This document shows positions 53,652 to 61,431 of a stretch of DNA of 64,000 bases, in pieces. A program made the position numbers and the translations under genes. Numbering within the stretch: the stretch's first letter is position 1; the number at the start of each line of letters is the position of its first letter. This DNA comes from Micromonospora deserti (lineage in GTDB: Bacteria > Actinomycetota > Actinomycetes > Mycobacteriales > Micromonosporaceae). The notes under the pieces are model-generated. The model was not told the DNA's origin. It did not search any database and saw only the letters and a list, made by a program, of their open reading frames with translations. The stretch spans positions 1 to 64,000 of the forward strand of contig NZ_POUB01000006.1 of assembly GCF_003236335.1 (NCBI RefSeq). The letters are read 5' to 3'.

Positions 53652-55306
53652 CGGGCCACCGCCGTCCGCTGGATGGCCCGCAGCTTCCGCATGATCTTGT
53701 TGCCGCCGCGGCCGAAGTAGTCGTGCAGCCGGGTGTACTCGGCGAAGAGCTCGTCGTACACCGCCGCGTCCGCCTCGTTCGGGTGGTACGCCGCCCGTTC
53801 CACGCGGCCCATGCGGGCGGCTGCCGCACGCGTGTCCGGGTAGGCGCCGGCGGCGACGGCGGCGTGGATCGCCGAACCCAACGCGGGTCCCTGCTCCGAG
53901 GGGATCACCGACAGCGGTAGTCGGGTCACATCGCTGTAGATCTGCATGAGCATCCGGTTCCTGACGAGTCCGCCCGCGACGACCAGTTCCGTGACCGGCA
54001 CCTCGGCGGCGCGGAAGGTTTCGATGATTGTTCGGGTCCCGAAGGCGGTGGCCTCGATGAGCGCCCGGTAGATGTCCTCCGGCCGGGTGGCCAGCGTCTC
54101 CCCCACGAGCAGGCCGGACAGCTCGTGGTCGACGAGTACCGAGCGGTTGCCGCTGTGCCAGTCCAGGGCGAGCAGTCCGTGCTCCCCCACCCGCTGGCCC
54201 GACGCCAGCCTCGTGAGGTACTCGTGGACGCTCATTCCTTCGGCCTGGGCTTGGGACGTGTAGCTGGCCGGCACGTGCGTGCGCACGAAGTGCGCGAAGA
54301 TGTCGCCGACGCCGCTCTGCCCGGCCTCGTAGCCCCAGAGCCCGGCGACGATGCCGTTGGCCACCACGCCGCACATGCCGGGCACCACGCGTAGTTCGCT
54401 GCCGTTCATGATGTGACAGGTGGAGGTGCCCATGATGGCGACCATCTGCCCAGGGTCGAGAGCGTTGGCCGCGGCTGCCGTGACGTGCGCGTCCACGTTG
54501 CCGACCGCGACCGGGATGCCGGGGGGCAGGCCCGTCCACGCCGCCGCCCGGTCGGTCAGCGTGCCGGCGGCGTCGCCCAGCTGGCCGATGGGCTGGTCGA
54601 GCTTGGTCTCGACGAAGTCGGCGAATCCGGGGTTGAGCTCGGCGAGGAAGTCCCGGCCGGGGTACCGGCCGTCCTGGTAAATGCCCTTGTAGCCGGCGGT
54701 GCAGGCGTTGCGGACGTAGCGGCCGGTGAGCTGCCAGACGATCCAGTCCGCTGCCTCCACCCACCGCTGCGTGGCCGCGTAGACCTCCGGGTCCTCCTCC
54801 AGCATCTGCAGCGCCTTGGCGAACTCCCACTCCGAGGAGATCACGCCGCCGTAGCGGGCCAGCCAGGGTTCGTTCCGCTTGGCGGCGAGCTGGCTGATCC
54901 GGTCGGCGTGCGGCTGGGCGGCGTGGTGGCGCCACAGCTTGACGTAGGCGTGCGGCCGGTCGGCGAACCGGTCCAGCTCGCACAGCGGTGTGCCATCGGC
55001 CAGCGTCGGGACCATCGTGCACGCGGTGAAGTCGGTGCCGATGCCGATGACGTCGGCCGGGTCGATCCCCGCCTCCCGCACGGCCTGCGGCACCGCCACC
55101 TGCAGCACCTCGCGGTAGTCCTGCGGTACCTGTAGCGCCCACTCCGGCGGCAGAGCCTGGCCGGAGGGCAGGGCGTCGGTCACCACGGCGTGCGGGTACT
55201 CGTGCACGGCCGACCCCATCTCGGCACCGTCGGAGACCCGGACCACCAGGGCCCGTCCCGAGAGCGTGCCGTAGTCGACACCCACCACGTACTTCTCGTC
55301 ACTCAT
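53648..55306 (-). CDS. araB: L-ribulokinase
   Basis: 552 residues of the FGGY kinase family with the AraB pattern: VGVDYGTLSGRALVVRVSDG at the N-terminus, GIGTDFTACTMVPTLADGTP, and the C-terminal ELVVAGGLVRNRMLMQIYSD. It phosphorylates L-ribulose at O5 with ATP. ATG 55306 overlaps the araR stop as ATGA, so translation of araR, araB and araD is coupled in sequence. Confidence 0.96.
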   Translation of the reverse strand: MSDEKYVVGVDYGTLSGRALVVRVSDGAEMGSAVHEYPHAVVTDALPSGQALPPEWALQVPQDYREVLQVAVPQAVREAGIDPADVIGIGTDFTACTMVPTLADGTPLCELDRFADRPHAYVKLWRHHAAQPHADRISQLAAKRNEPWLARYGGVISSEWEFAKALQMLEEDPEVYAATQRWVEAADWIVWQLTGRYVRNACTAGYKGIYQDGRYPGRDFLAELNPGFADFVETKLDQPIGQLGDAAGTLTDRAAAWTGLPPGIPVAVGNVDAHVTAAAANALDPGQMVAIMGTSTCHIMNGSELRVVPGMCGVVANGIVAGLWGYEAGQSGVGDIFAHFVRTHVPASYTSQAQAEGMSVHEYLTRLASGQRVGEHGLLALDWHSGNRSVLVDHELSGLLVGETLATRPEDIYRALIEATAFGTRTIIETFRAAEVPVTELVVAGGLVRNRMLMQIYSDVTRLPLSVIPSEQGPALGSAIHAAVAAGAYPDTRAAAARMGRVERAAYHPNEADAAVYDELFAEYTRLHDYFGRGGNKIMRKLRAIQRTAVAR

Positions 55307-56322
55307 GTGCTGGTCCTTGTCGGCGGCGCGGTGCTCTTGCGCACCACGAGCTTGGGGATGATCAACGGCGACGGCTGGAGGTCCTCGCCCTTGATCGCCT
55401 GCTTGATGACCTCGATCGCCCGGCGACCGACGGCCTTGAAGTCCTGCTGGATCGTCGTCAGCGGCGGGATGAGGTAGGCCGCCTCGGGGACGTCGTCGAA
55501 CCCGACGACGGAGATGTCCTCCGGTACCCGCCGGCCGCACTCGTGCAGCGCACGGAGCACGCCGATCGCCATCTGGTCGTTCGCCGCGAACACCGCCGTG
55601 GTCTCGGGCATCTCGCCGATCCGCAGCCCTGCGACGTACCCGCTCTCGGAGCTCCAGTCGCCGTGCACCGGCTCGGCCGGACGCAGCCTCGCCGCACTCA
55701 TCGCCAGACGCCAGCCCTCGACACGGGCGCGCGCCTCCGCCCAGTTGAGCGGGCCCCGCACGTGCACGATCTCGTGGTGCCCGAGCTCCAGGAGGTGCTC
55801 GGTCGCCATCCGCGCGCCGAGCACCTGGTCCACGCCGACGGTGAAGGACGCCTTGGACAGGTCCCCCTCCACGACCACGAAGGGGACGCCGGAGCGCTGC
55901 CTGCGCACCACCTCCAGCGCCTCGTCGTGGCCGGCGATCATGATGATGCCCTCCACGCCGACCCGCATGAGGTGGTCGGTGGCGTCGTCGAGGGCCCGCC
56001 GCGTCACCCCCGGCAGGTTCACGGAGGTGGCGAAATACCCGGCGGCGCGGGCCGCGTCCTCCACGGTCCGGTGGATGCTCGCCGGACCGAACAGCGTCGT
56101 GGCGGTGCCGATGATGCCGATCATCCCCGAGCGGCCGCGCACCAGCGCACGGGCGGCGGTGTTGGGACGGTACCCGAGGCGCTCGATGGCCTGGAGCACG
56201 CGTTCGCGGGTCTCCGGCTTGATGCTGGGCGACCCGTTGATGACCCGTGACACCGTCTGGTGCGACACGCCCGCGAGGCGGGCGACGTCGGTCATCACCG
56301 GGGCCTTGGCAGCCTCCGTCAC
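55303..56322 (-). CDS. araR: LacI family repressor of the arabinose locus
   Basis: 339 residues. The helix-turn-helix is VMTDVARLAGVSHQTVSRVI with the hinge YRPNTAARALVRGRSG. The C-terminal periplasmic-binding-like effector domain contains VFAANDQMAIGVLRALHECG and ISVVGFDDVPEAAYL. GTG 56322 was chosen because GGAGGCAG lies upstream and it overlaps the permease stop as GTGA; ATG 56295 is an alternative. It is embedded in the operon it probably controls. The symbol is given by role; it is unrelated to the GntR-hybrid AraR of Bacillus. Confidence 0.88.
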   Translation of the reverse strand: MTEAAKAPVMTDVARLAGVSHQTVSRVINGSPSIKPETRERVLQAIERLGYRPNTAARALVRGRSGMIGIIGTATTLFGPASIHRTVEDAARAAGYFATSVNLPGVTRRALDDATDHLMRVGVEGIIMIAGHDEALEVVRRQRSGVPFVVVEGDLSKASFTVGVDQVLGARMATEHLLELGHHEIVHVRGPLNWAEARARVEGWRLAMSAARLRPAEPVHGDWSSESGYVAGLRIGEMPETTAVFAANDQMAIGVLRALHECGRRVPEDISVVGFDDVPEAAYLIPPLTTIQQDFKAVGRRAIEVIKQAIKGEDLQPSPLIIPKLVVRKSTAPPTRTST

Positions 56323-57332
56323 GGCTGCCTCCGCATGAAGGCCCGCTGCATCACGACGAAGAGGAGCAGCAGGGTTCCGATCGCGATTTTCGTCCACCAT
56401 GAACTCAGCGTGCCCTGGAACGAGATCAGGGTCTGGATGACCCCCAGGACCAGGACGCCGAGCAGCGAGCCGAGGACGTAGCCGACGCCGCCGGAGAGCA
56501 GCGTGCCGCCGATGACGACCGAGGCGATGGCGTCCAGTTCCATGCCGACGGCGTGCAGGCCGTAGCCGGAGAGCATGTAGAGGCCGAAGAGCAGTCCGGC
56601 GATGGCGGAGCAGAGGCCGCTGATGACGTAGACGCCGACCTTGACCCTGGCGACGGGCAGGCCCATGAGCGTGGCGGAGCCCTCGCTGCCGCCGATGGCG
56701 TACGCCGTCCGGCCGAACCGCGTGCGGTGCAGGACCCAGGCGGCCACCGCGACGATGACGAGCGCGATCAGGACGCTCCAGGTGATCGACACGCCACCCG
56801 GCAGCAGGATCGGGGAGGTGGCGACGCTGCGGAAGACGTCGTCCTTGATGGAGATGGACTCGACGCCGACGACGAAGCACAGCCCCCGGGCGAGGAACAT
56901 GCCGGCGAGCGTGACGATGAACGGCTGGATCTCGAAGTGGTGGATGACCAGGCCCATGAGCAGGCCGAGCGTCGACCCCATGGCCAGCACCAGCAGCACC
57001 ACGAGCGGCAGTGGAAGCCCGGCCCGCAGGCCGGCCGCGGCCACCATCGTCGACAGCGCGACCACCGCGCCGACCGAGAGGTCGATCCCGCCCGTGACGA
57101 TGACGAACGTCATGCCGACCGCGAGGACGATGAGGAAGGCGTTGTCGATGAACAGGTTGGCCAGGACCTGACCGGACGTGAACCCGTCGTAGCGTGCGGC
57201 GCCGACGCCGAAGAGGAGCACGAAGAGCACGAACGTGACGATCACGGGGACGACCCGGCCGGGGATCGACCGGCCGCCCAGAAGCGCCCTCGGCGAGGCG
57301 TTGTCCTTGACGGGCGTTGCTGAGGTCGTCAT
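56319..57332 (-). CDS. yjfF: Sugar ABC transporter permease (YjfF type)
   Basis: 337 residues with about ten hydrophobic segments. The hallmark FVIVTGGIDLSVGAVVALST is near residue 78, and MELDAIASVVIGGTLLSGGV is near 250. It pairs with the next permease as in the Escherichia coli galactofuranose system YtfQRT-YjfF; in actinobacteria this cassette commonly serves arabinose. ATG 57332 overlaps the ytfT stop. Confidence 0.9.
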   Translation of the reverse strand: MTTSATPVKDNASPRALLGGRSIPGRVVPVIVTFVLFVLLFGVGAARYDGFTSGQVLANLFIDNAFLIVLAVGMTFVIVTGGIDLSVGAVVALSTMVAAAGLRAGLPLPLVVLLVLAMGSTLGLLMGLVIHHFEIQPFIVTLAGMFLARGLCFVVGVESISIKDDVFRSVATSPILLPGGVSITWSVLIALVIVAVAAWVLHRTRFGRTAYAIGGSEGSATLMGLPVARVKVGVYVISGLCSAIAGLLFGLYMLSGYGLHAVGMELDAIASVVIGGTLLSGGVGYVLGSLLGVLVLGVIQTLISFQGTLSSWWTKIAIGTLLLLFVVMQRAFMRRQP

Positions 57333-58435
57333 GGCTGGGTCACCTTCTCGACGATGGGTCCGGTCGGGGTCTGCTCGCTCCGTTCGGCCCCGGGTTCGGC
57401 GTCGGGCGCCGGCTGGGCGGAGCGGCGCCGGGTGCGGCGGCCCAGGGCGGCCCGCACCTTGGGCGCCTGGAGGAGGCACACGGCGATGACGACGACGGCC
57501 TTGAAGACGAGCGTGATCTCGGGTGCGATGCCCATGCTGTACACCGTCGTGGTGAGCGTCTGGATGATGAGCGCGCCCAGCAGGGTGCCGGTGAGGCTGT
57601 AGCGGCCGCCGGCCAGGGAGGTGCCGCCGATGACGACGGCCAGGATGGCGTCCATCTCGATCCAGAGGCCGGCGTTGTTGGCGTCCGCGGCGCTGACGTT
57701 GGAGCTGATCATCAGGCCGGCCACCCCCGCGCAGATCGCGGCGAACACGTAGACGGTCCACCGGATGGTGCGTGCGCGCAGACCGGCGAGCCGGCTGGCC
57801 TCGGGGTTGATGCCGACGGATTCGATGAGCAGGCCGAGTGCGGTCCTCCTCGTCACGACGGCGACGAGCACGAACACGGCGATGGCGATGAGGATCGAGA
57901 CGGGCAGCACCAGGAAACCCGCGCCGACCGTGCGGAACACCGGGTTGCGCACCGTGATGATCTGACCGTCGGTGATGAGCATCGCGATGCCTCGCCCGGC
58001 CGTCATGAGGACGAGCGTCGCGATGATCGGCTGGATACCGAGGGCGGCGACGAGGAAGCCGTTCCACAGGCCGAGGACGGCGCACAGCGCGAGCGCCATC
58101 CCCATGCCGACGAGGGCGGCCCGGGCACTGGTCGGATCGGGCGCGGCCGCGATGTAGGAGCAGGTGACAGCCCCGGAGATGGCGACGACCGCACCCACCG
58201 ACAGGTCGATCCCGCGGGTGGCGATGACCAGGCACATGCCGAGGGCGATGAGCATCGTCGGCGCGCCGTTCTTGAGAATGTCGACGAGGCTGCCGTAGAG
58301 GTGGCCGTCCTGGAATCGCAGGGCCAGAAACGACGGGCGTACGATCGCGTTGGCCGCCAGCAGCGCCACGATGGCCACCAGGGGCCACAGCAGTCCGCTG
58401 CTGCGGAAACGGTCCAGGGGGCGCGCGGAGGTCAT
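57329..58435 (-). CDS. ytfT: Sugar ABC transporter permease (YtfT type)
   Basis: 368 residues with about ten membrane segments, LVIATRGIDLSVGAVVAISG near residue 70 and IEMDAILAVVIGGTSLAGGR near 275. A long Arg/Pro-rich cytoplasmic C-terminus is present. It forms a heterodimeric channel with YjfF. Its start overlaps the ATPase stop by four bases. Confidence 0.9.
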   Translation of the reverse strand: MTSARPLDRFRSSGLLWPLVAIVALLAANAIVRPSFLALRFQDGHLYGSLVDILKNGAPTMLIALGMCLVIATRGIDLSVGAVVAISGAVTCSYIAAAPDPTSARAALVGMGMALALCAVLGLWNGFLVAALGIQPIIATLVLMTAGRGIAMLITDGQIITVRNPVFRTVGAGFLVLPVSILIAIAVFVLVAVVTRRTALGLLIESVGINPEASRLAGLRARTIRWTVYVFAAICAGVAGLMISSNVSAADANNAGLWIEMDAILAVVIGGTSLAGGRYSLTGTLLGALIIQTLTTTVYSMGIAPEITLVFKAVVVIAVCLLQAPKVRAALGRRTRRRSAQPAPDAEPGAERSEQTPTGPIVEKVTQP

Positions 58436-59997
58436 CCCGCCACCGCCTCGGTACGCTCGCCCACGTGCGCGATGAGCCGCATGATGTCATCCACGGTCGC
58501 GTGCTGGTCGAGCTCGGCGATCTTGGCCCGGTCCTTCATCACCACGGTGCGGTGGCTCAGGCGCACGACCTCCTCGAGCTCGGCGGAGATGTACAGCACG
58601 GCCATGCCTTTCTGGGCGAGCTCGGCGACGAGCTTCTGGATCTGCGTCTTGGCGCCGATGTCGATGCCACGGGTGGGCTCGTCGAGGATGAGCAGCTTCG
58701 GTTCGGTCACCAGCCAGCGGGCGAGCAGCACCTTCTGCTGGTTGCCACCGGAGAGCCTGCCCACGAGGGCGTCGGGGTTCGCCGGTCTGATGTCGAGTGC
58801 CTTGATCCACTTCTCGACCAGCTGGTCCTTGGTCTTCCGGGGGATGGGCCGGGCCCAGCCGGCGGCGGCCTGCATCGCCAGGACGAGGTTGTCGCGGATG
58901 CTGAGGTCGGCCACCACACCCTCGCCCTTGCGGTCCTCGGAGCAGAAGGCGATCCCCGAGGCGATGGCGGCGCGAGGGCTGCGCAGCTGCACCACCTTGC
59001 CGTCGACGGTCACCTCGCCGCTGTCGGCACGGTCCGCTCCGAAGAGCAGCCTGGCGATCTCGGTGCGGCCGGATCCGAGGAGCCCGGCCAGACCGACCAC
59101 CTCACCACGGTTGATCTGTAGGTCGAAGGGTGCGACCGAGCCCTTGCGACCGAGCCCGGTGGCGCGCAGCACCGGGGCCGCGGACGCCTCCTCACCCGCC
59201 TGGTCGGCGAGGCGCTCCAGCTCCTCCAGCGCGCCGAGCTCACGACCGATCATGAGGGAGAGGAGGTTGATCCGGCTGAGGTCCTGGGTGAGGTGCTCCC
59301 CCACGAGCCGGCCGTTGCGCAGCACCGTCATGCGGTCGGAGATCTCGTAGACCTGCTCGAGGAAGTGGGACACGAAGAGGATGGCGACGCCCTTGTCCCG
59401 CAGCACGCGCATGATGCGGAAGAGTTCGGCGACCTCATCCTGGTCGAGGCTGGAGGTCGGCTCGTCGAGGATGAGGACCTTGGCGTCCACGGCGACGGCG
59501 CGGGCGATCGCCACGAGCTGTTGGACGGCGATGGGGTGTTCGGCGAGGACGGATCCGGGGTCGACGTCGAGTCCCATGTCGGCGAGCAGCTCGGCCGCGC
59601 GGGCCCGGGTCGCCCTGCCGTCGATCGCCCCGAACCGCCGCGGCTCACGGCCGAGCAGGATGTTCTCGGCGACGGTGAGGTTGGGGCAGAGGTTCACCTC
59701 CTGGTAGACGGTGCTGATCCCGGAGTCCTGGGCCGCCGCTGGCCCGGAGAACGACACCTCCTGCCCGTCGAGGGTGGTGACGCCGCCGGTCGGGGTGTAG
59801 ACGCCGGTCAACACCTTGATGAGCGTCGACTTGCCCGCGCCGTTCTCGCCCATCAGGGCGTGCACCTCGCCGGGAAAGAGCCGGAAGTCCACCTCCTGCA
59901 GGGCCTTCACCCCCGGGAACTCCATCGAGATCCCGCGCATCTGCACCACCGGGGGCCGTCCGGCCGCACGCGGTGCCTGCTTCGCGTCCACCGACAT
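58432..59997 (-). CDS. ytfR: Sugar ABC transporter ATPase (YtfR type)
   Basis: 521 residues with two ATP-binding domains. Domain one has [14 protein letters not shown] and VLILDEPTSSLDQDE. Domain two has the modified Walker A GLLGSGRTEIARLL, signature [16 protein letters not shown] and [14 protein letters not shown]. It drives import by YtfT/YjfF. ATG 59997 follows GGAGGA. A stem-loop lies between it and the binding-protein gene upstream. Confidence 0.92.
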   Translation of the reverse strand: MSVDAKQAPRAAGRPPVVQMRGISMEFPGVKALQEVDFRLFPGEVHALMGENGAGKSTLIKVLTGVYTPTGGVTTLDGQEVSFSGPAAAQDSGISTVYQEVNLCPNLTVAENILLGREPRRFGAIDGRATRARAAELLADMGLDVDPGSVLAEHPIAVQQLVAIARAVAVDAKVLILDEPTSSLDQDEVAELFRIMRVLRDKGVAILFVSHFLEQVYEISDRMTVLRNGRLVGEHLTQDLSRINLLSLMIGRELGALEELERLADQAGEEASAAPVLRATGLGRKGSVAPFDLQINRGEVVGLAGLLGSGRTEIARLLFGADRADSGEVTVDGKVVQLRSPRAAIASGIAFCSEDRKGEGVVADLSIRDNLVLAMQAAAGWARPIPRKTKDQLVEKWIKALDIRPANPDALVGRLSGGNQQKVLLARWLVTEPKLLILDEPTRGIDIGAKTQIQKLVAELAQKGMAVLYISAELEEVVRLSHRTVVMKDRAKIAELDQHATVDDIMRLIAHVGERTEAVAG

Positions 59998-60076
59998 GGT
60001 GGTCCTCCATCACTCGCCATCACTCGGTACGCACTGTCGACGAGCCGTGGCCGGCCCTGCGACGCTTGAGAAGGTT

Positions 60077-60105
60077 CCCCCGCCACCTGGTGAGGATGGC
60101 GGGGG
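60077..60105 (-). terminator. Intra-operon stem-loop after ytfQ
   Basis: CCCCCGCCA pairs perfectly (9 bp) with TGGCGGGGG around an 11-base loop, 15 bases after the ytfQ stop codon. It is positioned like the structure after chvE at 50230-50262. Confidence 0.6.
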
Positions 60106-60120
60106 TGCGGTCCGGTGACC

Positions 60121-61095
60121 TCAGTACTTGCGGTTGGGCAGCTCGGCCTTCGCCTGCTCCTGGGTGAACGTCGTCTCCTCCGTCACCACACGCGGGGGCA
60201 CCTGCTCGCCGTTGACGACCTTCTTGGCGAGCTCCATCAGCTGCGGGCCGAGGAGAGGGTTGCACTCGACGATGAAGTTGATCTTTCCGTCGGCGAGCGC
60301 CTGCATGCCGTCGCGCACCGCGTCGACCGTGATGAGCTTGATGTCGACACCGGGCTTCTTGCCTGCCGCCTCGATGGCCTCGATGGCACCCAGACCCATG
60401 TCGTCGTTGTGGGCGTAGACCACGTCGATCTTCGGGTTGGACTTGAGGAAGGCCTCCATGACCTGCTTGCCGCCGGATCGGGTGAAGTCGCCGGTCTGGG
60501 AGGCGATGACCTTGATCTGCGGGGCGGCCTTGATCGCCTCGGCGAAGCCCTCCTGACGGTCGATGGCGGGCGCGGCGCCCGTGGTGCCCTGGAGCTCGAC
60601 GACGTTGACCTCGCTCTTGCCCTGGGAGTCCTTGACCAGCCACTCACCGGCCTTCTTGCCCTCCTCCACGAAGTCCGACCCGAGGAAGGTCTTGTAGAGC
60701 GAGGTGTCGTCGGAGTCCACCGCGCGGTCTGTCAGGATCACCGGAACGTTGGCGCGCTTGGCCTCCAGCAGCACGGCGTCCCAACCTGTCTCGACCACCG
60801 GGCTGAAGGCGATGACGTCGACCTTCTGCTGGATGTAGCTACGGATCGCCTTGATCTGGTTCTCCTGCTTCTGCTGGGCGTCGGAGAACTTGAGCGTGAT
60901 TCCGGCTTCCTTGGCCGACTCCTGGATCGACTTGGTGTTGGCGGTGCGCCAGCCGGACTCGGCACCGACCTGGGCGAAGCCCATGGTGATGCCGCCGTCG
61001 GCGCCACCGCCGGACGCGGACGAGTCGCCACCGCACGCGGTGAGGCCGGCGACGAGCGCCAGGCTCGCGGCGACTGCGAGGAACTTCTTCGACAT
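60121..61095 (-). CDS. ytfQ: Sugar-binding lipoprotein (YtfQ type)
   Basis: 324 residues. Signal and lipobox are LVAGLTACGG (Cys near residue 21). The binding fold begins ITMGFAQVGAESGWRTANTK, characteristic of YtfQ-like proteins, with IAFSPVVETGWDAVL, VPVILTDRAV and VVYAHNDDMGLGAIEAIEAA. It binds a furanose-type sugar such as L-arabinose or galactofuranose. ATG 61095 follows a perfect GGAGGAAAG. It is the first gene of the 13.7-kb operon, behind an operator/promoter region. Confidence 0.92.
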   Translation of the reverse strand: MSKKFLAVAASLALVAGLTACGGDSSASGGGADGGITMGFAQVGAESGWRTANTKSIQESAKEAGITLKFSDAQQKQENQIKAIRSYIQQKVDVIAFSPVVETGWDAVLLEAKRANVPVILTDRAVDSDDTSLYKTFLGSDFVEEGKKAGEWLVKDSQGKSEVNVVELQGTTGAAPAIDRQEGFAEAIKAAPQIKVIASQTGDFTRSGGKQVMEAFLKSNPKIDVVYAHNDDMGLGAIEAIEAAGKKPGVDIKLITVDAVRDGMQALADGKINFIVECNPLLGPQLMELAKKVVNGEQVPPRVVTEETTFTQEQAKAELPNRKY

Positions 61096-61189
61096 TGGAC
61101 TTTCCTCCAAGTTTGCTGACGCCTCCGTGGGCCCTCTCGTGCGACCGGCCTGGGCTCCGCGCCGGGCAGCACCGCCCTGGCGGAGAAGT

Positions 61190-61202
61190 GTGAGCGTTAA
61201 CA
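61190..61202 (-). promoter_or_regulatory. AraR operator, copy 1 (operon promoter)
   Basis: On the minus strand this reads TGTTAACGCTCAC. It lies ~20 bp downstream of a TTGACA (61216-61211, minus strand) and so covers the -10 region of the ytfQ promoter. A repressor bound here would block the whole arabinose operon. Its assignment to the LacI-type AraR is by position. Confidence 0.65.
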
Positions 61203-61265
61203 TCAAGCGCTGTCAACCCCCGATGTCGTTCCTGTCAACGCCAGATTTCGTTGCAGGTCGCAGTA

Positions 61266-61294
61266 TTGACACCCCCGGATGGGCTGCGTATGTT
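61266..61294 (+). promoter_or_regulatory. Promoter of the GH43 gene
   Basis: TTGACA at 61266-61271, a 17-bp spacer and TATGTT at 61289-61294 form a near-consensus housekeeping promoter pointing to the LamG-GH43 gene. The -10 overlaps operator copy 2 by four bases. Confidence 0.7.
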
Positions 61295-61303
61295 AGCGCT
61301 CAC
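61291..61303 (+). promoter_or_regulatory. AraR operator, copy 2
   Basis: TGTTAGCGCTCAC differs by one base from copies 1 and 3 and overlaps the -10 of the GH43 promoter. Confidence 0.65.
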
Positions 61304-61312
61304 TTCCCCGCC

Positions 61313-61325
61313 TGTTAACGCTCAC
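61313..61325 (+). promoter_or_regulatory. AraR operator, copy 3
   Basis: TGTTAACGCTCAC starts exactly 22 bp after copy 2, about two helical turns, so two repressor dimers could sit on the same face. The similarity extends into the following CTTCCC. Confidence 0.65.
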
Positions 61326-61431
61326 TTCCCGGTATGAGCGCCCCTCGTGGCGCGGTTGCCTCGACAACACCCGGTTGCATGACCCGTCCAGACGCCCGGC
61401 CCCGGCCGCGCCGACATGAGGAAGCCCGGCG

